Position numbers and translations under genes: made by a program. 64,000 bases of DNA from Methylocystis sp. Sn-Cys (lineage in GTDB: Bacteria > Pseudomonadota > Alphaproteobacteria > Rhizobiales > Beijerinckiaceae), in assembly GCF_016745395.1 (NCBI RefSeq), contig NZ_JAERVJ010000011.1, forward strand, positions 1-64,000. Direction: 5' to 3'. The number at the start of each line of letters is the position of its first letter. Position 1 is the stretch's first letter. The notes beneath the pieces are model-generated. The model saw nothing but the letters and a program-made list of their open reading frames with translations, did not search any database and was not told where the DNA came from. Positions 42,270 through 51,778 of this stretch are shown piece by piece.

Positions 42270-43892
42270 ATGATTCGCCTGGAAAACATCAGCAAGCAGA
42301 ACGGCTCCCAGATTCTCTTCGTCGAGGCGTCGGCGGCGCTCCTGAAAGGGGAAAAAGCCGGCCTCGTCGGCCCGAACGGCGCCGGCAAGACGACGCTGTT
42401 TCGGATGATCTCGGGCCGCGAGCTGCCAGACGAAGGCCAGGTCTCGACCGATCGCGGGGTCACGATCGGCTATTTCAATCAGGAGGTCGGCGAAATGTCG
42501 GGCCGCAGCGCCGTGGCCGAGGTGATGGACGGGGCGGGGCCCGTCAGCATCGTCGCCGCTGAGCTGCGGGAGCTCGAGGCGGCCATGGCCGATCCCGACC
42601 GCGCCGACGATATGGACGCGATCATCGAACGCTATGGCGAAGTGCAGGGCCGCTTCGAGGAACTCGACGGCTATGCGCTGGACGGGCGCGCGCGCGAGGT
42701 CCTCGCCGGCCTCAACTTCAGCCAGGAGATGATGGACGGTGACGTCGGCGCGCTGTCGGGCGGATGGAAGATGCGCGTCGCGCTCGCCCGCATCCTGCTC
42801 ATGCGGCCGGACGCCATGTTGCTCGACGAGCCGAGCAACCATCTCGACATCGAAAGCCTCATCTGGCTCGAGGCGTTTCTGAAAGGCTATGAGGGCGCGC
42901 TGCTGATGACCTCGCATGATCGCGAATTCATGAATCGCATCGTCGATAAGGTCATTGAGATCGACGGCGGCGCGCTGAATACCTATTCCGGCGATTATGA
43001 ATTCTACGAGCAGCAGCGTGCGCTGAACGAAAAGCAGCAGCAGGCGCAATTCGAGCGTCAGCAGGCGATGCTCGCCAAGGAGATCAAATTCATCGAGCGC
43101 TTCAAGGCGCGCGCCTCGCACGCGGCGCAGGTGCAGAGCCGCGTGAAGAAGCTCGACAAGATCGAGAAGATCGAGCCGCCGAAGCGCCGCCAGACCATAC
43201 TCTTCGAATTCCGGCCCGCGCCGCGCTCGGGAGAGGATGTCGCGACGCTGAAGAGCGTGCACAAGAGCTACGGCAGCCGGCGCATCTATGAAGGGCTCGA
43301 TTTCGCGGTGCGCCGCAAGGAACGCTGGGCCGTGATGGGCGTCAACGGGGCCGGGAAATCGACGCTTCTCAAGCTCATCGCAGGCGCGGCGCAGCCGGAC
43401 GACGGCGCGGTGACGATCGGCGCCAGCGTGAAAATGGGTTATTTCGCCCAGCACGCCATGGAGCTTCTCGACGGCGACCGCACGGTTTTCGAGGAGCTGG
43501 AATACACTTTTCCGCAGGCGGGGCAGGGGTCGCTGCGCACGCTCGCTGGCTGTTTTGGGTTTTCGGGCGACGACGCGGAGAAGAAGTGCAATTTTCTCTC
43601 TGGCGGTGAGAAGGCGCGGCTCGTCATGGCCAAGATGCTGTACGATCCGCCGAACTTTCTCGTGCTCGACGAGCCCACCAACCATCTCGATCTCGCGACG
43701 AAAGAGATGCTCATCGCCGCGCTCGCCGAATATGAGGGCGCGATGCTGTTCGTCTCGCATGATCGCCGCTTCCTGGGGGCGCTTTCAAATCGCGTTCTCG
43801 AGCTGACGCCCGAGGGCGTTCATAAATATGATGGGGGCTATACGGAATATGTTGCGCGCGCGGGCTATGAAGCGCCGGGATTGCACGATTGA
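42270..43892 (+). CDS. ABC-F family ATPase (translation factor type)
   Basis: The 540-residue soluble protein has two ABC domains joined by a linker. Walker A motifs are GPNGAGKTTLF and GVNGAGKSTLL, signatures LSGGWKMRVALARI and LSGGEKARLVMAKM, Walker B boxes MLLDEPSNHLD and LVLDEPTNHLD. The coiled linker (about 230-290) is where ABC-F factors touch the ribosome. It probably relieves stalled translation; resistance is possible but not implied. The ATG at 42270 fits homologs better than the upstream GTG. Confidence 0.9.
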   Translation: MIRLENISKQNGSQILFVEASAALLKGEKAGLVGPNGAGKTTLFRMISGRELPDEGQVSTDRGVTIGYFNQEVGEMSGRSAVAEVMDGAGPVSIVAAELRELEAAMADPDRADDMDAIIERYGEVQGRFEELDGYALDGRAREVLAGLNFSQEMMDGDVGALSGGWKMRVALARILLMRPDAMLLDEPSNHLDIESLIWLEAFLKGYEGALLMTSHDREFMNRIVDKVIEIDGGALNTYSGDYEFYEQQRALNEKQQQAQFERQQAMLAKEIKFIERFKARASHAAQVQSRVKKLDKIEKIEPPKRRQTILFEFRPAPRSGEDVATLKSVHKSYGSRRIYEGLDFAVRRKERWAVMGVNGAGKSTLLKLIAGAAQPDDGAVTIGASVKMGYFAQHAMELLDGDRTVFEELEYTFPQAGQGSLRTLAGCFGFSGDDAEKKCNFLSGGEKARLVMAKMLYDPPNFLVLDEPTNHLDLATKEMLIAALAEYEGAMLFVSHDRRFLGALSNRVLELTPEGVHKYDGGYTEYVARAGYEAPGLHD

Positions 43893-44092
43893 CCGGCGCG
43901 GCTTCTTCTTGGAACTATTATAAAAAGCTCAATATTTGAGCGCTCCGCCCGCTTGGCTAAATCTCGGACATGCGCCACTATGTTGCGTGTCTATATAGCG
44001 CTGGCGGGCGGCCTCCAAAGCTGGGCCGGGAGAGAAGATCGGACGCTGCTCTCTTGACCATCGGCGCGCAACCTTGATGACGGAACGCATCC

Positions 44093-44410
44093 ATGACCGA
44101 TCTGGTTGAACAACGCGCCTTACAGTCCACGCAAACGCTTCCCGGCGCCGCCCCCGCCGAAGAGCAACCCAACGCTTTTGCGAGCGGCGTCGCTCTTCAA
44201 GACACGACTGTCCTGATCCATGTGCGCTTCCGGCCGGATGGCAAGGTTTGGGAAATCGCCGAATGCCCCGACAGCATGGATAAGGACGAATGGTTCAAGC
44301 GGCTTTGCGCCCGCGCGGGTGATAAGTTCCAGACGCGCTGCGGCGCACGCGGACTCTTCCGCCTGTCGCTCGCGCAACTCGAGGCGCTGAAAGCGCCTAT
44401 TCTCCACTGA
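44093..44410 (+). CDS. Hypothetical cytoplasmic protein
   Basis: This 105-residue protein has a disordered N-terminus rich in Ala, Pro and Glu and a compact C-terminal part (TVLIHVRFRPDGKVWEIAECPD, FQTRCGARGLFRLSL). The reading is well formed and ends at a bidirectional hairpin. I recognise no family. Confidence 0.55.
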   Translation: MTDLVEQRALQSTQTLPGAAPAEEQPNAFASGVALQDTTVLIHVRFRPDGKVWEIAECPDSMDKDEWFKRLCARAGDKFQTRCGARGLFRLSLAQLEALKAPILH

Positions 44411-44420
44411 TTAAGAAGAA

Positions 44421-44449
44421 AGCGCGGCGGCGCGTTGCGTCGCCGCGCT
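44421..44449. terminator. Bidirectional hairpin between convergent genes
   Basis: AGCGCGGCG and CGCCGCGCT make nine perfect pairs around an 11-base loop, between the stop codons of two convergent genes. On the minus strand it is followed by TTTCTTCTT, a usable T-rich tail; on the plus strand no T-run follows. Confidence 0.6.
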
Positions 44450-44460
44450 GCCTGCGCGTG

Positions 44461-44883
44461 TTATCTTCCGCAAAAGACGTCATGCAGCAGCGCGATCACG
44501 CGTTGCACGCGCTCGTCCGCGAGCGAATAATAGATTGTGCGAGAGTCGCGCCGCGTCGTCACAAGGCCGTCTTGCCGCAATCTCGCGAGGTGCTGCGAGA
44601 GCGCGGATTGGCTCAGCCCAACGGCCTCCTGCAAATCTGTGACGCAGATCTCGCCCTTATGCAGCTCGCACAAAACCATGAGCCGATGCGCATTGGCGAT
44701 CGCTTTCAGAAAATGCTCGGCCTCCTCGGCCTTGGGAATGAGGGCCTGGATAACGTCGGCTTGCGGTTTCGACGTCGAGCTTCTGGCTGTCCTCTGGGGT
44801 TTCGGCAAAAGCGTGAGATCCTGAAGCGTCATATGCGTGGCCCCTTGCTGGTCAGCGGGCAGATCGCGTTCTGAAAAAGCCAT
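44461..44883 (-). CDS. ArsR-family transcriptional regulator, BigR/SqrR-like
   Basis: The 140-residue winged-helix protein has DNA-recognition helix TDLQEAVGLSQSALSQHLARL. Two cysteines sit where BigR and SqrR keep their persulfide-sensing pair: VLCELHKGE in helix 2-3 and VFCGR at the C-terminus. A sulfide or persulfide response is inferred. The usual target genes (sulfide:quinone oxidoreductase, persulfide dioxygenase, sulfite exporter) are not adjacent, and the neighbour on the same strand is an ABC exporter. Confidence 0.75.
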   Translation of the reverse strand: MAFSERDLPADQQGATHMTLQDLTLLPKPQRTARSSTSKPQADVIQALIPKAEEAEHFLKAIANAHRLMVLCELHKGEICVTDLQEAVGLSQSALSQHLARLRQDGLVTTRRDSRTIYYSLADERVQRVIALLHDVFCGR

Positions 44884-44917
44884 GTTGACGCAGTGCTAGC
44901 GCCAATCCGGACTATAG

Positions 44918-46858
44918 TCAACTAGTTCTATAGACTTTGGCAGCAACTTCTTGTTCGGCCGTCGCAACTTTGGCGTCCCGGCCTTTGCGCCCAGCGCCGG
45001 CGCCGCGTTTAGCGCGGCGAGCGGCCTTGTCGTCTGTCTGCCGGCGCCAGAGCCGCGCATAGGCGCCGCCCTGCGCCAGAAGCTGCGCATGCGTGCCGGT
45101 TTCGACGATCCGCCCGGCGTGCATCGCAAAGACCTGATCGCAGTCCACGACTGAATCGAGCCGATGGGTGACGAGCAGGACGGTGCGGCGTCTCTTGAGG
45201 CGGTGCAGAGTGTCGATCAGCCGCAGCTCGTTTTCGGGATCGAGCGCGCTCGTCGGTTCGTCTAGGACGAGGAAGGGCGCTTCGCTCACCAGCGCTCGTG
45301 CAATCGCGAGGCGCTGTCGTTGGCCACCTGAGAGATTCGCGCCGCCTTCGCTGAGGACTGTGTCGTAGCCCTCAGGGAGAGCGTCGATGAACTCCGCCGC
45401 GCCCGCGAGCGCCGCTGCGTCTTCGATCTCCGCGCTGCTCGCCGACGGCCTTCCATAGGCGATGTTCTCGGCGACGCTTGTCGGAAGCACGAGATTGTCT
45501 TGCGTCACGAAGGCGAAATGCGCGCGCAGGTCCACGAGACGCGCCCGGCGAATGTCGAGGCCGTCGAGCCGCACGGCGCCGCGAGACGGGTCGTGAAATC
45601 GCAGCATCAACTTGAGCAGCGAGCTTTTGCCAACGCCGCTCGGCCCGACGAAAGCGACCATCTCGCCCGGCGCGACTGTGGCCGTGATGTCCGACAGCAC
45701 CGGGCAGTCGCACCGATAGGCGAAGGAAACATGGTCGAAAGAGAGACGCCGCGGGCGCGGCGGCAGCGGTTGCGCGTCCGGCCTGTCCTTGATCGCCTCA
45801 GGCTCGTCCAGGACGAAAAACACACGCCGCGCGGCGGCTTCGAACGTGCGAATTTTCGAGAAAAACTCGGCGAGCCATTTCAGAGGGTCCCAAAGCTTAC
45901 GCAAATAATCCATGAAAATGATCAGCGCCCCCACCGTCATGCCGTCCGGCGTCGGCGCGAGAAACTGGTCGTGATACACGAGCCAACCGCCATAGCCGAG
46001 AATGATCGCGCCGCCGATCGAGAGGATAATGTCGCGCGCGAGCGGATAGAGCTGCTCCTGCCAGTTCAGTCGCAATAGCGCCTTTACGCTGCGCGCGACA
46101 GCGTCCTCGAAGCGGCGGAACTCGAAGGGCTCGCGTCGGAAGGCTTGCGACAGCGGCACGCGCGACATCGCCTGCTGGATATGCGCGGTGAGATCGGCGT
46201 CGATCTGCTTCGATTCGAGCGCGCGCTGGTGAATGCGCATGCCGAAACGCCAGTTGCTCCACAAGATCAGCGGAGCCACCGCATAGGCAGCGAAAGTGAG
46301 CGGCGCGCTGCGCGACAATAGTATCGCGGTCATGACGGTAAGCGTCACGGCCGCAACGGAAGTGCCGATCATAATGTCGACGACGCCCCACGGGCCGAAG
46401 GCGTCGGTGGTCAGGCGGTAGATGGAGTCGCCCAGCGGGCGCGATTGGTGATAGCCCAGATCGAGTCGTTGCAGCTTGCCGAAAAGATCGGCGCGCACGC
46501 GCGTGGTGCCCCAATAGTTCAGGTAAAAATTGATCATCATCCGCACCATCCAGGCCGAATAGCCGATGATCTGCAAAGAGAGGCCGATAATGACGAGGCC
46601 GACAATCTGCCCCGGCTTGTCCTCTGGCAGGACGGCGAGAAAATAGCCGTGCAGCCAGCCGCCTTTTGGCTCCGTTGTCAGCACCGAGTCCACGAGCACG
46701 GCAAGCGGCCAGGCTTCCAATAATCCGACGCCTACGGAAACGCCGATGAGGAAGACCAGCGTCGCGATCCAGGGCCAATTGGGCGAAAAGTAAGAGAAGG
46801 CGCGTTCGTAGACCGTGCGTTTTGCGCCGGCGTGCAGTCGCTCGTCTGTCGGGTTCAT
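44918..46858 (-). CDS. ABC-type exporter, fused membrane and ATPase domains
   Basis: The 646-residue protein has six N-terminal transmembrane helices and a C-terminal ATPase with GPSGVGKSSLLKLM (Walker A), LSGGQRQRLAIARAL (signature) and FLVLDEPTSALD (Walker B). This is a half-transporter for lipids, peptides or drugs. A Lys/Arg/Ala-rich tail extends past the ATPase domain. I start at the ATG at 46858, since the segment before it is unrelated. It lies upstream of the ArsR regulator on the same strand. Confidence 0.88.
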   Translation of the reverse strand: MNPTDERLHAGAKRTVYERAFSYFSPNWPWIATLVFLIGVSVGVGLLEAWPLAVLVDSVLTTEPKGGWLHGYFLAVLPEDKPGQIVGLVIIGLSLQIIGYSAWMVRMMINFYLNYWGTTRVRADLFGKLQRLDLGYHQSRPLGDSIYRLTTDAFGPWGVVDIMIGTSVAAVTLTVMTAILLSRSAPLTFAAYAVAPLILWSNWRFGMRIHQRALESKQIDADLTAHIQQAMSRVPLSQAFRREPFEFRRFEDAVARSVKALLRLNWQEQLYPLARDIILSIGGAIILGYGGWLVYHDQFLAPTPDGMTVGALIIFMDYLRKLWDPLKWLAEFFSKIRTFEAAARRVFFVLDEPEAIKDRPDAQPLPPRPRRLSFDHVSFAYRCDCPVLSDITATVAPGEMVAFVGPSGVGKSSLLKLMLRFHDPSRGAVRLDGLDIRRARLVDLRAHFAFVTQDNLVLPTSVAENIAYGRPSASSAEIEDAAALAGAAEFIDALPEGYDTVLSEGGANLSGGQRQRLAIARALVSEAPFLVLDEPTSALDPENELRLIDTLHRLKRRRTVLLVTHRLDSVVDCDQVFAMHAGRIVETGTHAQLLAQGGAYARLWRRQTDDKAARRAKRGAGAGRKGRDAKVATAEQEVAAKVYRTS

Positions 46859-47201
46859 GCGCCCTTCAACGCGCGGCCAAGCAAAAAGGTCGCGCTGGCG
46901 CGCTGTGCAAACATACTGGCAAACAAGAAAAAACCTGTCTTGCGGAAGCGGGGCCGGCGATCTGCCCATATGAACGTCTTGCTACGTATTCGTACTTACT
47001 TCCCATGCTCACCGCGCAAACGATCTAGCGCTGATCGCTTCGATCGTCCGGCGATCGCGACCGGCGTTTCAGTCTCTGAAGCGCCGGCGCTGTGGCAACC
47101 GGATGAGAGGCTGCTCGGCTGGAAGGATGCGCTGACCGGCTACGGCAGGGGCTGAAAGAGCCCTCGAACTTCCAGCGCAGCGGTGGAAACGGGAGGTCAA
47201 C
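46859..47201. other. Divergent intergenic region before KGG gene cluster
   Basis: This 343-base gap drives the exporter one way and the stress-protein cluster the other. It contains no ORF worth calling. I looked for an alphaproteobacterial general-stress (EcfG-type, GGAAC/CGTT) promoter and did not find a convincing match, though the cluster's content would suit one. CGATCGTCCGGCGATCG near 47040 is a short palindrome. Confidence 0.4.
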
Positions 47202-47639
47202 ATGCCACGCAGTCACGGCACGGAACAAGGCAAAGGCACCGAGAAGTCCAAGGGCACGATGACGGTTCAGGAAGCCGGCAAGATGGGCGGCGAGATCCGT
47301 AAGGAGGAACTCGGCCCGGAAGGCTATTCCGAGATCGGCAAGATGGGCGGCGAGGTCCGCAAGGAGCAGCTCGGCCACGAGGGCTATTCGGAAATGGGTA
47401 AGAAGGGCGGCGAGGCGCGCAAAGAGCAGCTCGGCCCGGAAGGCTATTCCGAACTCGGCAAGATGGGCGGCGAAGCGCGCAAGGAGCAGCTCGGTCCTGA
47501 GGGATACTCCGAACTCGGCCACAAGGGCGGGCAGCGCGTGAAGCAGCTCATCGAGGAAGGCAAGCGCGCCGAAGGCGAGGGCGCTGGCGAGGAGGAAGAA
47601 GGCGGCGAGGAAAGCCCTCGCGGCAAACCGCGCCACTGA
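47202..47639 (+). CDS. KGG-repeat stress-induced protein, four-unit form
   Basis: The 145-residue hydrophilic protein is made of four tandem copies of a unit of about 22 residues, of the form [20 protein letters not shown], and ends with a [15 protein letters not shown] cap. These are the KGG/GsiB-type hydrophilins, similar to LEA-like proteins and fungal con-10, linked to desiccation, heat and osmotic stress. Glu and Lys are abundant, with few hydrophobics, so disorder is likely. A GGGAGG ribosome site precedes it. It is the first of five clustered genes. Confidence 0.88.
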   Translation: MPRSHGTEQGKGTEKSKGTMTVQEAGKMGGEIRKEELGPEGYSEIGKMGGEVRKEQLGHEGYSEMGKKGGEARKEQLGPEGYSELGKMGGEARKEQLGPEGYSELGHKGGQRVKQLIEEGKRAEGEGAGEEEEGGEESPRGKPRH

Positions 47640-47664
47640 CGCCGACTTTTGAAGGAGAAGCGAG

Positions 47665-47862
47665 ATGGCCCAGCGGCAATCTGGTCAGGAACCCGGGAAG
47701 GCCGGCAAGGGAAAGATGACCGTCCAGGAAGCCGGCCACCTCGGCGGCGAGAAGGGCGGCCATAAGGGCGGTCAGCGGGTCAAGGAGCTGATCGAGGAAG
47801 GCAAGGAGAAAGAACAGGAACAGTCGACGGGCAAGGGCGCCCAACCCAAGCAGCGCCACTGA
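47665..47862 (+). CDS. KGG-repeat stress-induced protein, short form
   Basis: The 65-residue protein consists of MTVQEAGHLGGEKGGHKGGQ and the cap [16 protein letters not shown], hence only a single KGG unit with no long repeats. It shares the MTVQEAG box with the first protein, showing that the paralogues arose from one ancestor. A GAAGGAG ribosome site lies before it. Confidence 0.85.
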   Translation: MAQRQSGQEPGKAGKGKMTVQEAGHLGGEKGGHKGGQRVKELIEEGKEKEQEQSTGKGAQPKQRH

Positions 47863-47890
47863 CGGTGGGCCACAGGAGAAGGACGCCATC

Positions 47891-48091
47891 ATGCCGCAGA
47901 AGCACACTGAGCCCGAGAAGCCGCCGGTTCGGCACGGGCAGATGACGGTCGAGGAGGCGGGACGCCTCGGTGGCCACAAGGGCGGCCAGCGCGTGAAGCA
48001 GCTTGTCGAGGAAGGCAAGCGCGTCGAGCGCGCGGAAGGCGCCGAGGACATCGAGAACACGCAGGATGAAGAGGAGGACGGCGAAGCCTGA
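47891..48091 (+). CDS. KGG-repeat stress-induced protein, acidic-tail form
   Basis: The 66-residue protein has [18 protein letters not shown] and then an acidic tail ([14 protein letters not shown]). It is a third version of the same cap sequence. An AGGAGAAGG ribosome site is well placed. The acidic tail may change its charge balance in the protective mixture. Confidence 0.85.
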   Translation: MPQKHTEPEKPPVRHGQMTVEEAGRLGGHKGGQRVKQLVEEGKRVERAEGAEDIENTQDEEEDGEA

Positions 48092-48128
48092 TCCTTGGGT
48101 TTCGCCGCAACGGCGAAAGGAACAGAAG

Positions 48129-48353
48129 ATGCCGCAGAAACACAGTGGAACGCAGGGCGGCGGGAAGTCGCCGGCCAAGCCGATGACCGTCAAGGAAGCC
48201 GGCAAGATGGGCGGCGAGATCCGCAAAGAAGAGCTGGGGCCCGAGGGCTATTCCGAGCTTGGCCACAAGGGTGGGCAGCGCGTGAAGGAGCTCATCGAGG
48301 AAGGCAAGCGCTCGGAAGGCGGCGGCCCCGCGAAGGGCGGCAAGAAGCACTAG
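48129..48353 (+). CDS. KGG-repeat stress-induced protein, one-repeat form
   Basis: The 74-residue protein combines the [20 protein letters not shown] box, one [11 protein letters not shown] unit and the cap [11 protein letters not shown], followed by a Gly/Lys tail. It is an intermediate between the four-unit and the short form. The start at 48129 follows GGAACAGAAG. Confidence 0.85.
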   Translation: MPQKHSGTQGGGKSPAKPMTVKEAGKMGGEIRKEELGPEGYSELGHKGGQRVKELIEEGKRSEGGGPAKGGKKH

Positions 48354-48371
48354 CCTCGCTAGGAGGACATC

Positions 48372-48668
48372 ATGCCTCGAACGACCGAAAACACGGGCGA
48401 GGGTCGCGGCAGCGGCCATAAGGGACCTGCGAAGGGCTTCGCCTTCGGCGTCGCATCGGTGACGCAGGCGCTCCATGGCGCAAGCTTCCCGATCTCCAAG
48501 GAGGATCTCATCCGAGAGCACGGCAAGGAGGAGGTCAACTGGACGAAGGACAGCTCCGAAAGTCTGGGCGACATTCTCAGGGACGTGGATAAGGACGAGT
48601 TCCTTTCGGTCGCCGACGTCGCTTCGGCCGTTTCCGAAGCGCACCGGGAGGAGGGGGAGGAGGAGTAG
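48372..48668 (+). CDS. DUF2795-like small protein
   Basis: The 98-residue protein has a glycine-rich start and then LHGASFPISKEDLIREHG and DVDKDEFLSVADVASAVS, fitting the DUF2795 pattern (a helical fold that often marks stress-induced genes). The tail is acidic. It follows the KGG genes by 18 bases, so it is probably the fifth member of the same stress operon. Confidence 0.7.
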   Translation: MPRTTENTGEGRGSGHKGPAKGFAFGVASVTQALHGASFPISKEDLIREHGKEEVNWTKDSSESLGDILRDVDKDEFLSVADVASAVSEAHREEGEEE

Positions 48669-48908
48669 CTTCCCCCCTCCAAGACCATCGACCAAGACCG
48701 TCGACCAGAGGGGGGCCGGCGGGCTGCTCGAAAGCAATATTCCGGAGATTGCGAAGCGTTGTTTTTTGCGCAGAAGCCGGCGGCGGAGGCTGACTGGCTG
48801 CGGCCTCGATTGCGCCGCCGCGCCCGCGGCGTTACAACGCGCTCCTTCACACATCGCCAGCGACTCACGCCGATCCGTGTCGGCGAATGAGCGCGACAGG
48901 AGCGTCAA

Positions 48909-50846
48909 ATGGTTGCGGTTACTTTCCCCGACGGGGCGTCCCGTCAGTTCGAGGCCGGCGTCACGGGCTTCGACATCGCCAAAAGCATCTCCCCCTCTCT
49001 GGCCAAGCGCAGCGTCGCCATGACGCTCGACGGCGCGCTCGTCGATCTGATGAAGCCGGTCGAGAAGGACGCAAAGCTCGAATTCGTCTCGCGCGATGAC
49101 CCCCGCGCGCTGGAGCTTATTCGCCACGACGCCGCCCATGTGCTGGCCGAGGCCGTGCAGGAGCTTTACCCCGGCACGCAGGTCACCATCGGCCCGGTCA
49201 TCGAGAACGGCTTCTATTACGATTTCCATCGCGCCGAACCCTTCACGCTCGAGGACCTGCCCGTCATCGAGAAGAAGATGCGCGAGATCATCGCCCGCGA
49301 CGCGCCGATCGTGCGCGAGGAATGGGACCGCGACCACGCGAAGACCTGGTTTATCGCCAAGGGCGAGACCTTCAAGGGCGAGCTGATCGACAGCATCAAG
49401 TCGGACGAGCCGCTCTCCGTCTACAAGCAGGGCCACTGGCTCGATCTCTGCCGCGGCCCGCATCTGCCGTCGGTCGGCAAGATCGGCAACGCCTTCAAGC
49501 TGATGAAGGTCGCGGGCGCCTATTGGCGCGGCGACTCGAGCAAGCCCATGCTCTCGCGCATCTACGGCACCGCCTGGACGACGCAGGAGGAACTCGACGC
49601 TTACCTGCATCGCTTGGAGGAAGCCGAGCGCCGCGACCATCGGCGCTTGGGGCGCGAGATGGATCTCTTCCATTTCCAGGAGGAGGGACCGGGCGCGATC
49701 TTTTGGCATCCCAAGGGCTGGACGCTTTTCCAGTCGCTCGTCTCCTACATGCGCCGCAAGCAGAAGGCCGCCGGATATACGGAGGTCAACACGCCGCAGG
49801 TGCTCGACCGCGCGCTGTGGGAGACCTCCGGCCATTGGCAGACCTATCGCGAGAACATGTTCGTCACCAAGACGGAGGACGAGCGCGTCTTCGCGATCAA
49901 GCCGATGAACTGCCCCGGCCATGTGCAGATCTTCAAGAACGGCTTGAAGTCCTACCGCGACTTGCCGGTGAAGATCGCCGAGTTTGGCGTCGTGCATCGC
50001 TACGAGCCCTCGGGCGCGCTGCACGGCATGATGCGCGTGCGCGCCTTCACGCAGGACGACGCGCATATCTTCTGCTCCGAAGACCAGATCATGGACGAGG
50101 CGCTGAAGATCAACGACCTCATCCTCACCATCTATCGCGACTTCGGCTTCGACGACGTTGTGGTGAAGCTCTCCACCCGTCCTGAGAAGCGTGTGGGCTC
50201 CGACGAAGCCTGGGATAAGGCGGAAGCCGCTTTGTCGCGCGTGTTGGATGAGCTCGCCAAGCGTGGGCTGAAGACCGGCGTTCAGGCGGGCGAGGGCGCT
50301 TTCTACGGGCCCAAGCTCGAATATACGCTGCGCGACGCCATCGGCCGCGAGTGGCAATGCGGCACGACGCAGGTCGACTTCAACCTGCCGGTGCGCTTCG
50401 GCGCTTTCTATATCGGCGCCGACAGCGAGAAGAAGGTCCCGGTGATGATCCACCGCGCGATGTTCGGCTCGCTGGAGCGCTTCACCGGCATATTGATCGA
50501 GCACTACGCCGGCCATCTGCCGCTGTGGCTCTCGCCGCTGCAGATCGTGATTTGCACGATCACGCAGGAGGCAGACGACTACGCCTATGAGGTTGCTGCC
50601 GCGGCCCGCAAGCTCGGCCTCAATGTCGATGTCGACGCCCGCAACGAGAAGATCACCTATAAGGTGCGCGAACATTCGCTGGCCAAGGTTCCCGTTCTTC
50701 TCGTCGCCGGCAAGAAGGAGGCGGCCGAGCGGACGATCTCCATCCGCCGCCTCGGCTCGCAGCAGCAGACGCAGCTCGGCATCGACGAGGCGCTGAGGCA
50801 GCTCGCCGATGAGGCGACGCCGCCGGATGTGAAGGGGGCGGCTTAG
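48909..50846 (+). CDS. thrS: Threonyl-tRNA synthetase
   Basis: At 645 residues it is full length. An N-terminal TGS domain, an editing domain ([22 protein letters not shown]), the class II catalytic core with zinc ligands around [10 protein letters not shown] and [14 protein letters not shown], and the anticodon-binding domain ([18 protein letters not shown] region) are present. AGGAG before the ATG gives the start. It charges tRNA-Thr. It is monocistronic; its end lies next to copy 2 of the candidate RNA. Confidence 0.95.
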   Translation: MVAVTFPDGASRQFEAGVTGFDIAKSISPSLAKRSVAMTLDGALVDLMKPVEKDAKLEFVSRDDPRALELIRHDAAHVLAEAVQELYPGTQVTIGPVIENGFYYDFHRAEPFTLEDLPVIEKKMREIIARDAPIVREEWDRDHAKTWFIAKGETFKGELIDSIKSDEPLSVYKQGHWLDLCRGPHLPSVGKIGNAFKLMKVAGAYWRGDSSKPMLSRIYGTAWTTQEELDAYLHRLEEAERRDHRRLGREMDLFHFQEEGPGAIFWHPKGWTLFQSLVSYMRRKQKAAGYTEVNTPQVLDRALWETSGHWQTYRENMFVTKTEDERVFAIKPMNCPGHVQIFKNGLKSYRDLPVKIAEFGVVHRYEPSGALHGMMRVRAFTQDDAHIFCSEDQIMDEALKINDLILTIYRDFGFDDVVVKLSTRPEKRVGSDEAWDKAEAALSRVLDELAKRGLKTGVQAGEGAFYGPKLEYTLRDAIGREWQCGTTQVDFNLPVRFGAFYIGADSEKKVPVMIHRAMFGSLERFTGILIEHYAGHLPLWLSPLQIVICTITQEADDYAYEVAAAARKLGLNVDVDARNEKITYKVREHSLAKVPVLLVAGKKEAAERTISIRRLGSQQQTQLGIDEALRQLADEATPPDVKGAA

Positions 50847-50878
50847 GGCGCATATGCCGGGGGGCGTGTTGCTGAGGC

Positions 50879-50997
50879 GCCCCCTCCCTGTCCCTCCCCC
50901 GTTTCACGGGAGAGGGGACACTCGCGACCAGCATTCTCAATGAAGGCCACAATCTACCCCCTCTCCCGCGAAGCGGGGGAGGGCCGGGGAGGGGGCA
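50879..50997. repeat. Intergenic palindromic repeat, family R4, attached to candidate RNA copy 2
   Basis: In reverse orientation it is almost identical to 21124-21241, sharing the middle sequence ATTGTGGCCTTCATTGAGAA. It follows RNA copy 2 in the RNA's direction, as the equivalent element follows copy 1. It lies just after thrS. Confidence 0.85.
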
Positions 50998-51023
50998 ATC
51001 CAGCGCCACGACTCCCGCCGCCG

Positions 51024-51480
51024 TTTCCGACGCGAGGCGATACAGGAAGCCGGGACGCCCCGGCCCCGTTCGGCCGGTAGCGTGAAAAATAAGCGCATCG
51101 GAACCAGAGCGTCCCGGCTGCGGTCTTTATTCGCGCGCACCTTTCCGGGCCGAAGTAGCGCCATCTCGTGGCGGTTCCTCCGTCCGGCGCAGCCGCCAGA
51201 CGGCGCCTGCTTCTTTCCCGGGAGGTTTGAACCTCCCGAGCGCGTCGCAAGGGCCTCGACATGCGCCGCCTCCGGCCCGCCGGCGCTTTCCCTTTCGGTA
51301 CTCGGGCCGCGTGTCGCGGGCGCGAAAACTATGCCCAGCCTTTGCGTGGATTTCTCCACGCAATCTCCCCACGAAGGAGAGACCCGGCGGGCGGCGCCGG
51401 AGTCCCGCACGGAACGAGGGTCGCGTCCCGCGCTTAACCGACCCCGCCGGCGCCGCCGACCCTGACGACGCCCCTGCAAG
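51024..51480 (-). ncRNA. Candidate structured non-coding RNA, copy 2
   Basis: This is the reverse complement of 20638-21094 with three substitutions across 457 bases. Of these, two adjacent C-to-U changes (in RNA sense, at 51103 and 51102) convert C-G to U-G pairs within the long hairpin and keep it paired. The third (51445, U to C) lies in a region where my pairing is uncertain. The GAAA-capped stem, the GCUG-capped stem and the UUCAAA-capped stem are identical to copy 1. It runs against thrS and is free of its reading frame. Confidence 0.55.
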
Positions 51481-51778
51481 TTGGCGAGGCGGCTGGAGTG
51501 TAAGAGAGGTTTTGGGGGTGGGGATAGATTGGAGCGAAATTTTTGATGAGGGCCGCGCTCCGCCCCTCTCCCCGCGCTTGCGTGGGGAGAGGTTGGGCGA
51601 GGGGCGTGGGGGATGAGTGGACACGAAAAACGCGGCAAGGCGTTCGTGGCCTATACGCACGCCCGGGTTCCGGCGCCGTCCCCTCACCCAGCCTCGCAAG
51701 TGGGGAGAGGGGCAGATGCTCCCAAAATGCTTAGGTTGTGGTAGCTTTGGCGGGCATTTTTTGAAGCAGGTTGTCGGA
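51481..51778. other. Gene-poor flank of candidate RNA copy 2
   Basis: The first part (to about 51618) is related to 20497-20637 but with many changes. It contains CCTCTCCCC/GGGGAGAGG hairpins (51560-51600; 51700-51720). No believable gene is present until the small membrane protein at 51779. Confidence 0.4.

Noticed and set aside
46859-47201. EcfG-type stress promoter before the KGG cluster
   Set aside because: No GGAAC followed at 16-18 bases by CGTT was found; the likeliest pieces are mis-spaced.
47889-50675. A 928-codon minus-strand open frame opposite thrS and the KGG genes
   Set aside because: The plus-strand genes have clear family motifs and ribosome sites; the antisense frame arises from codon bias.
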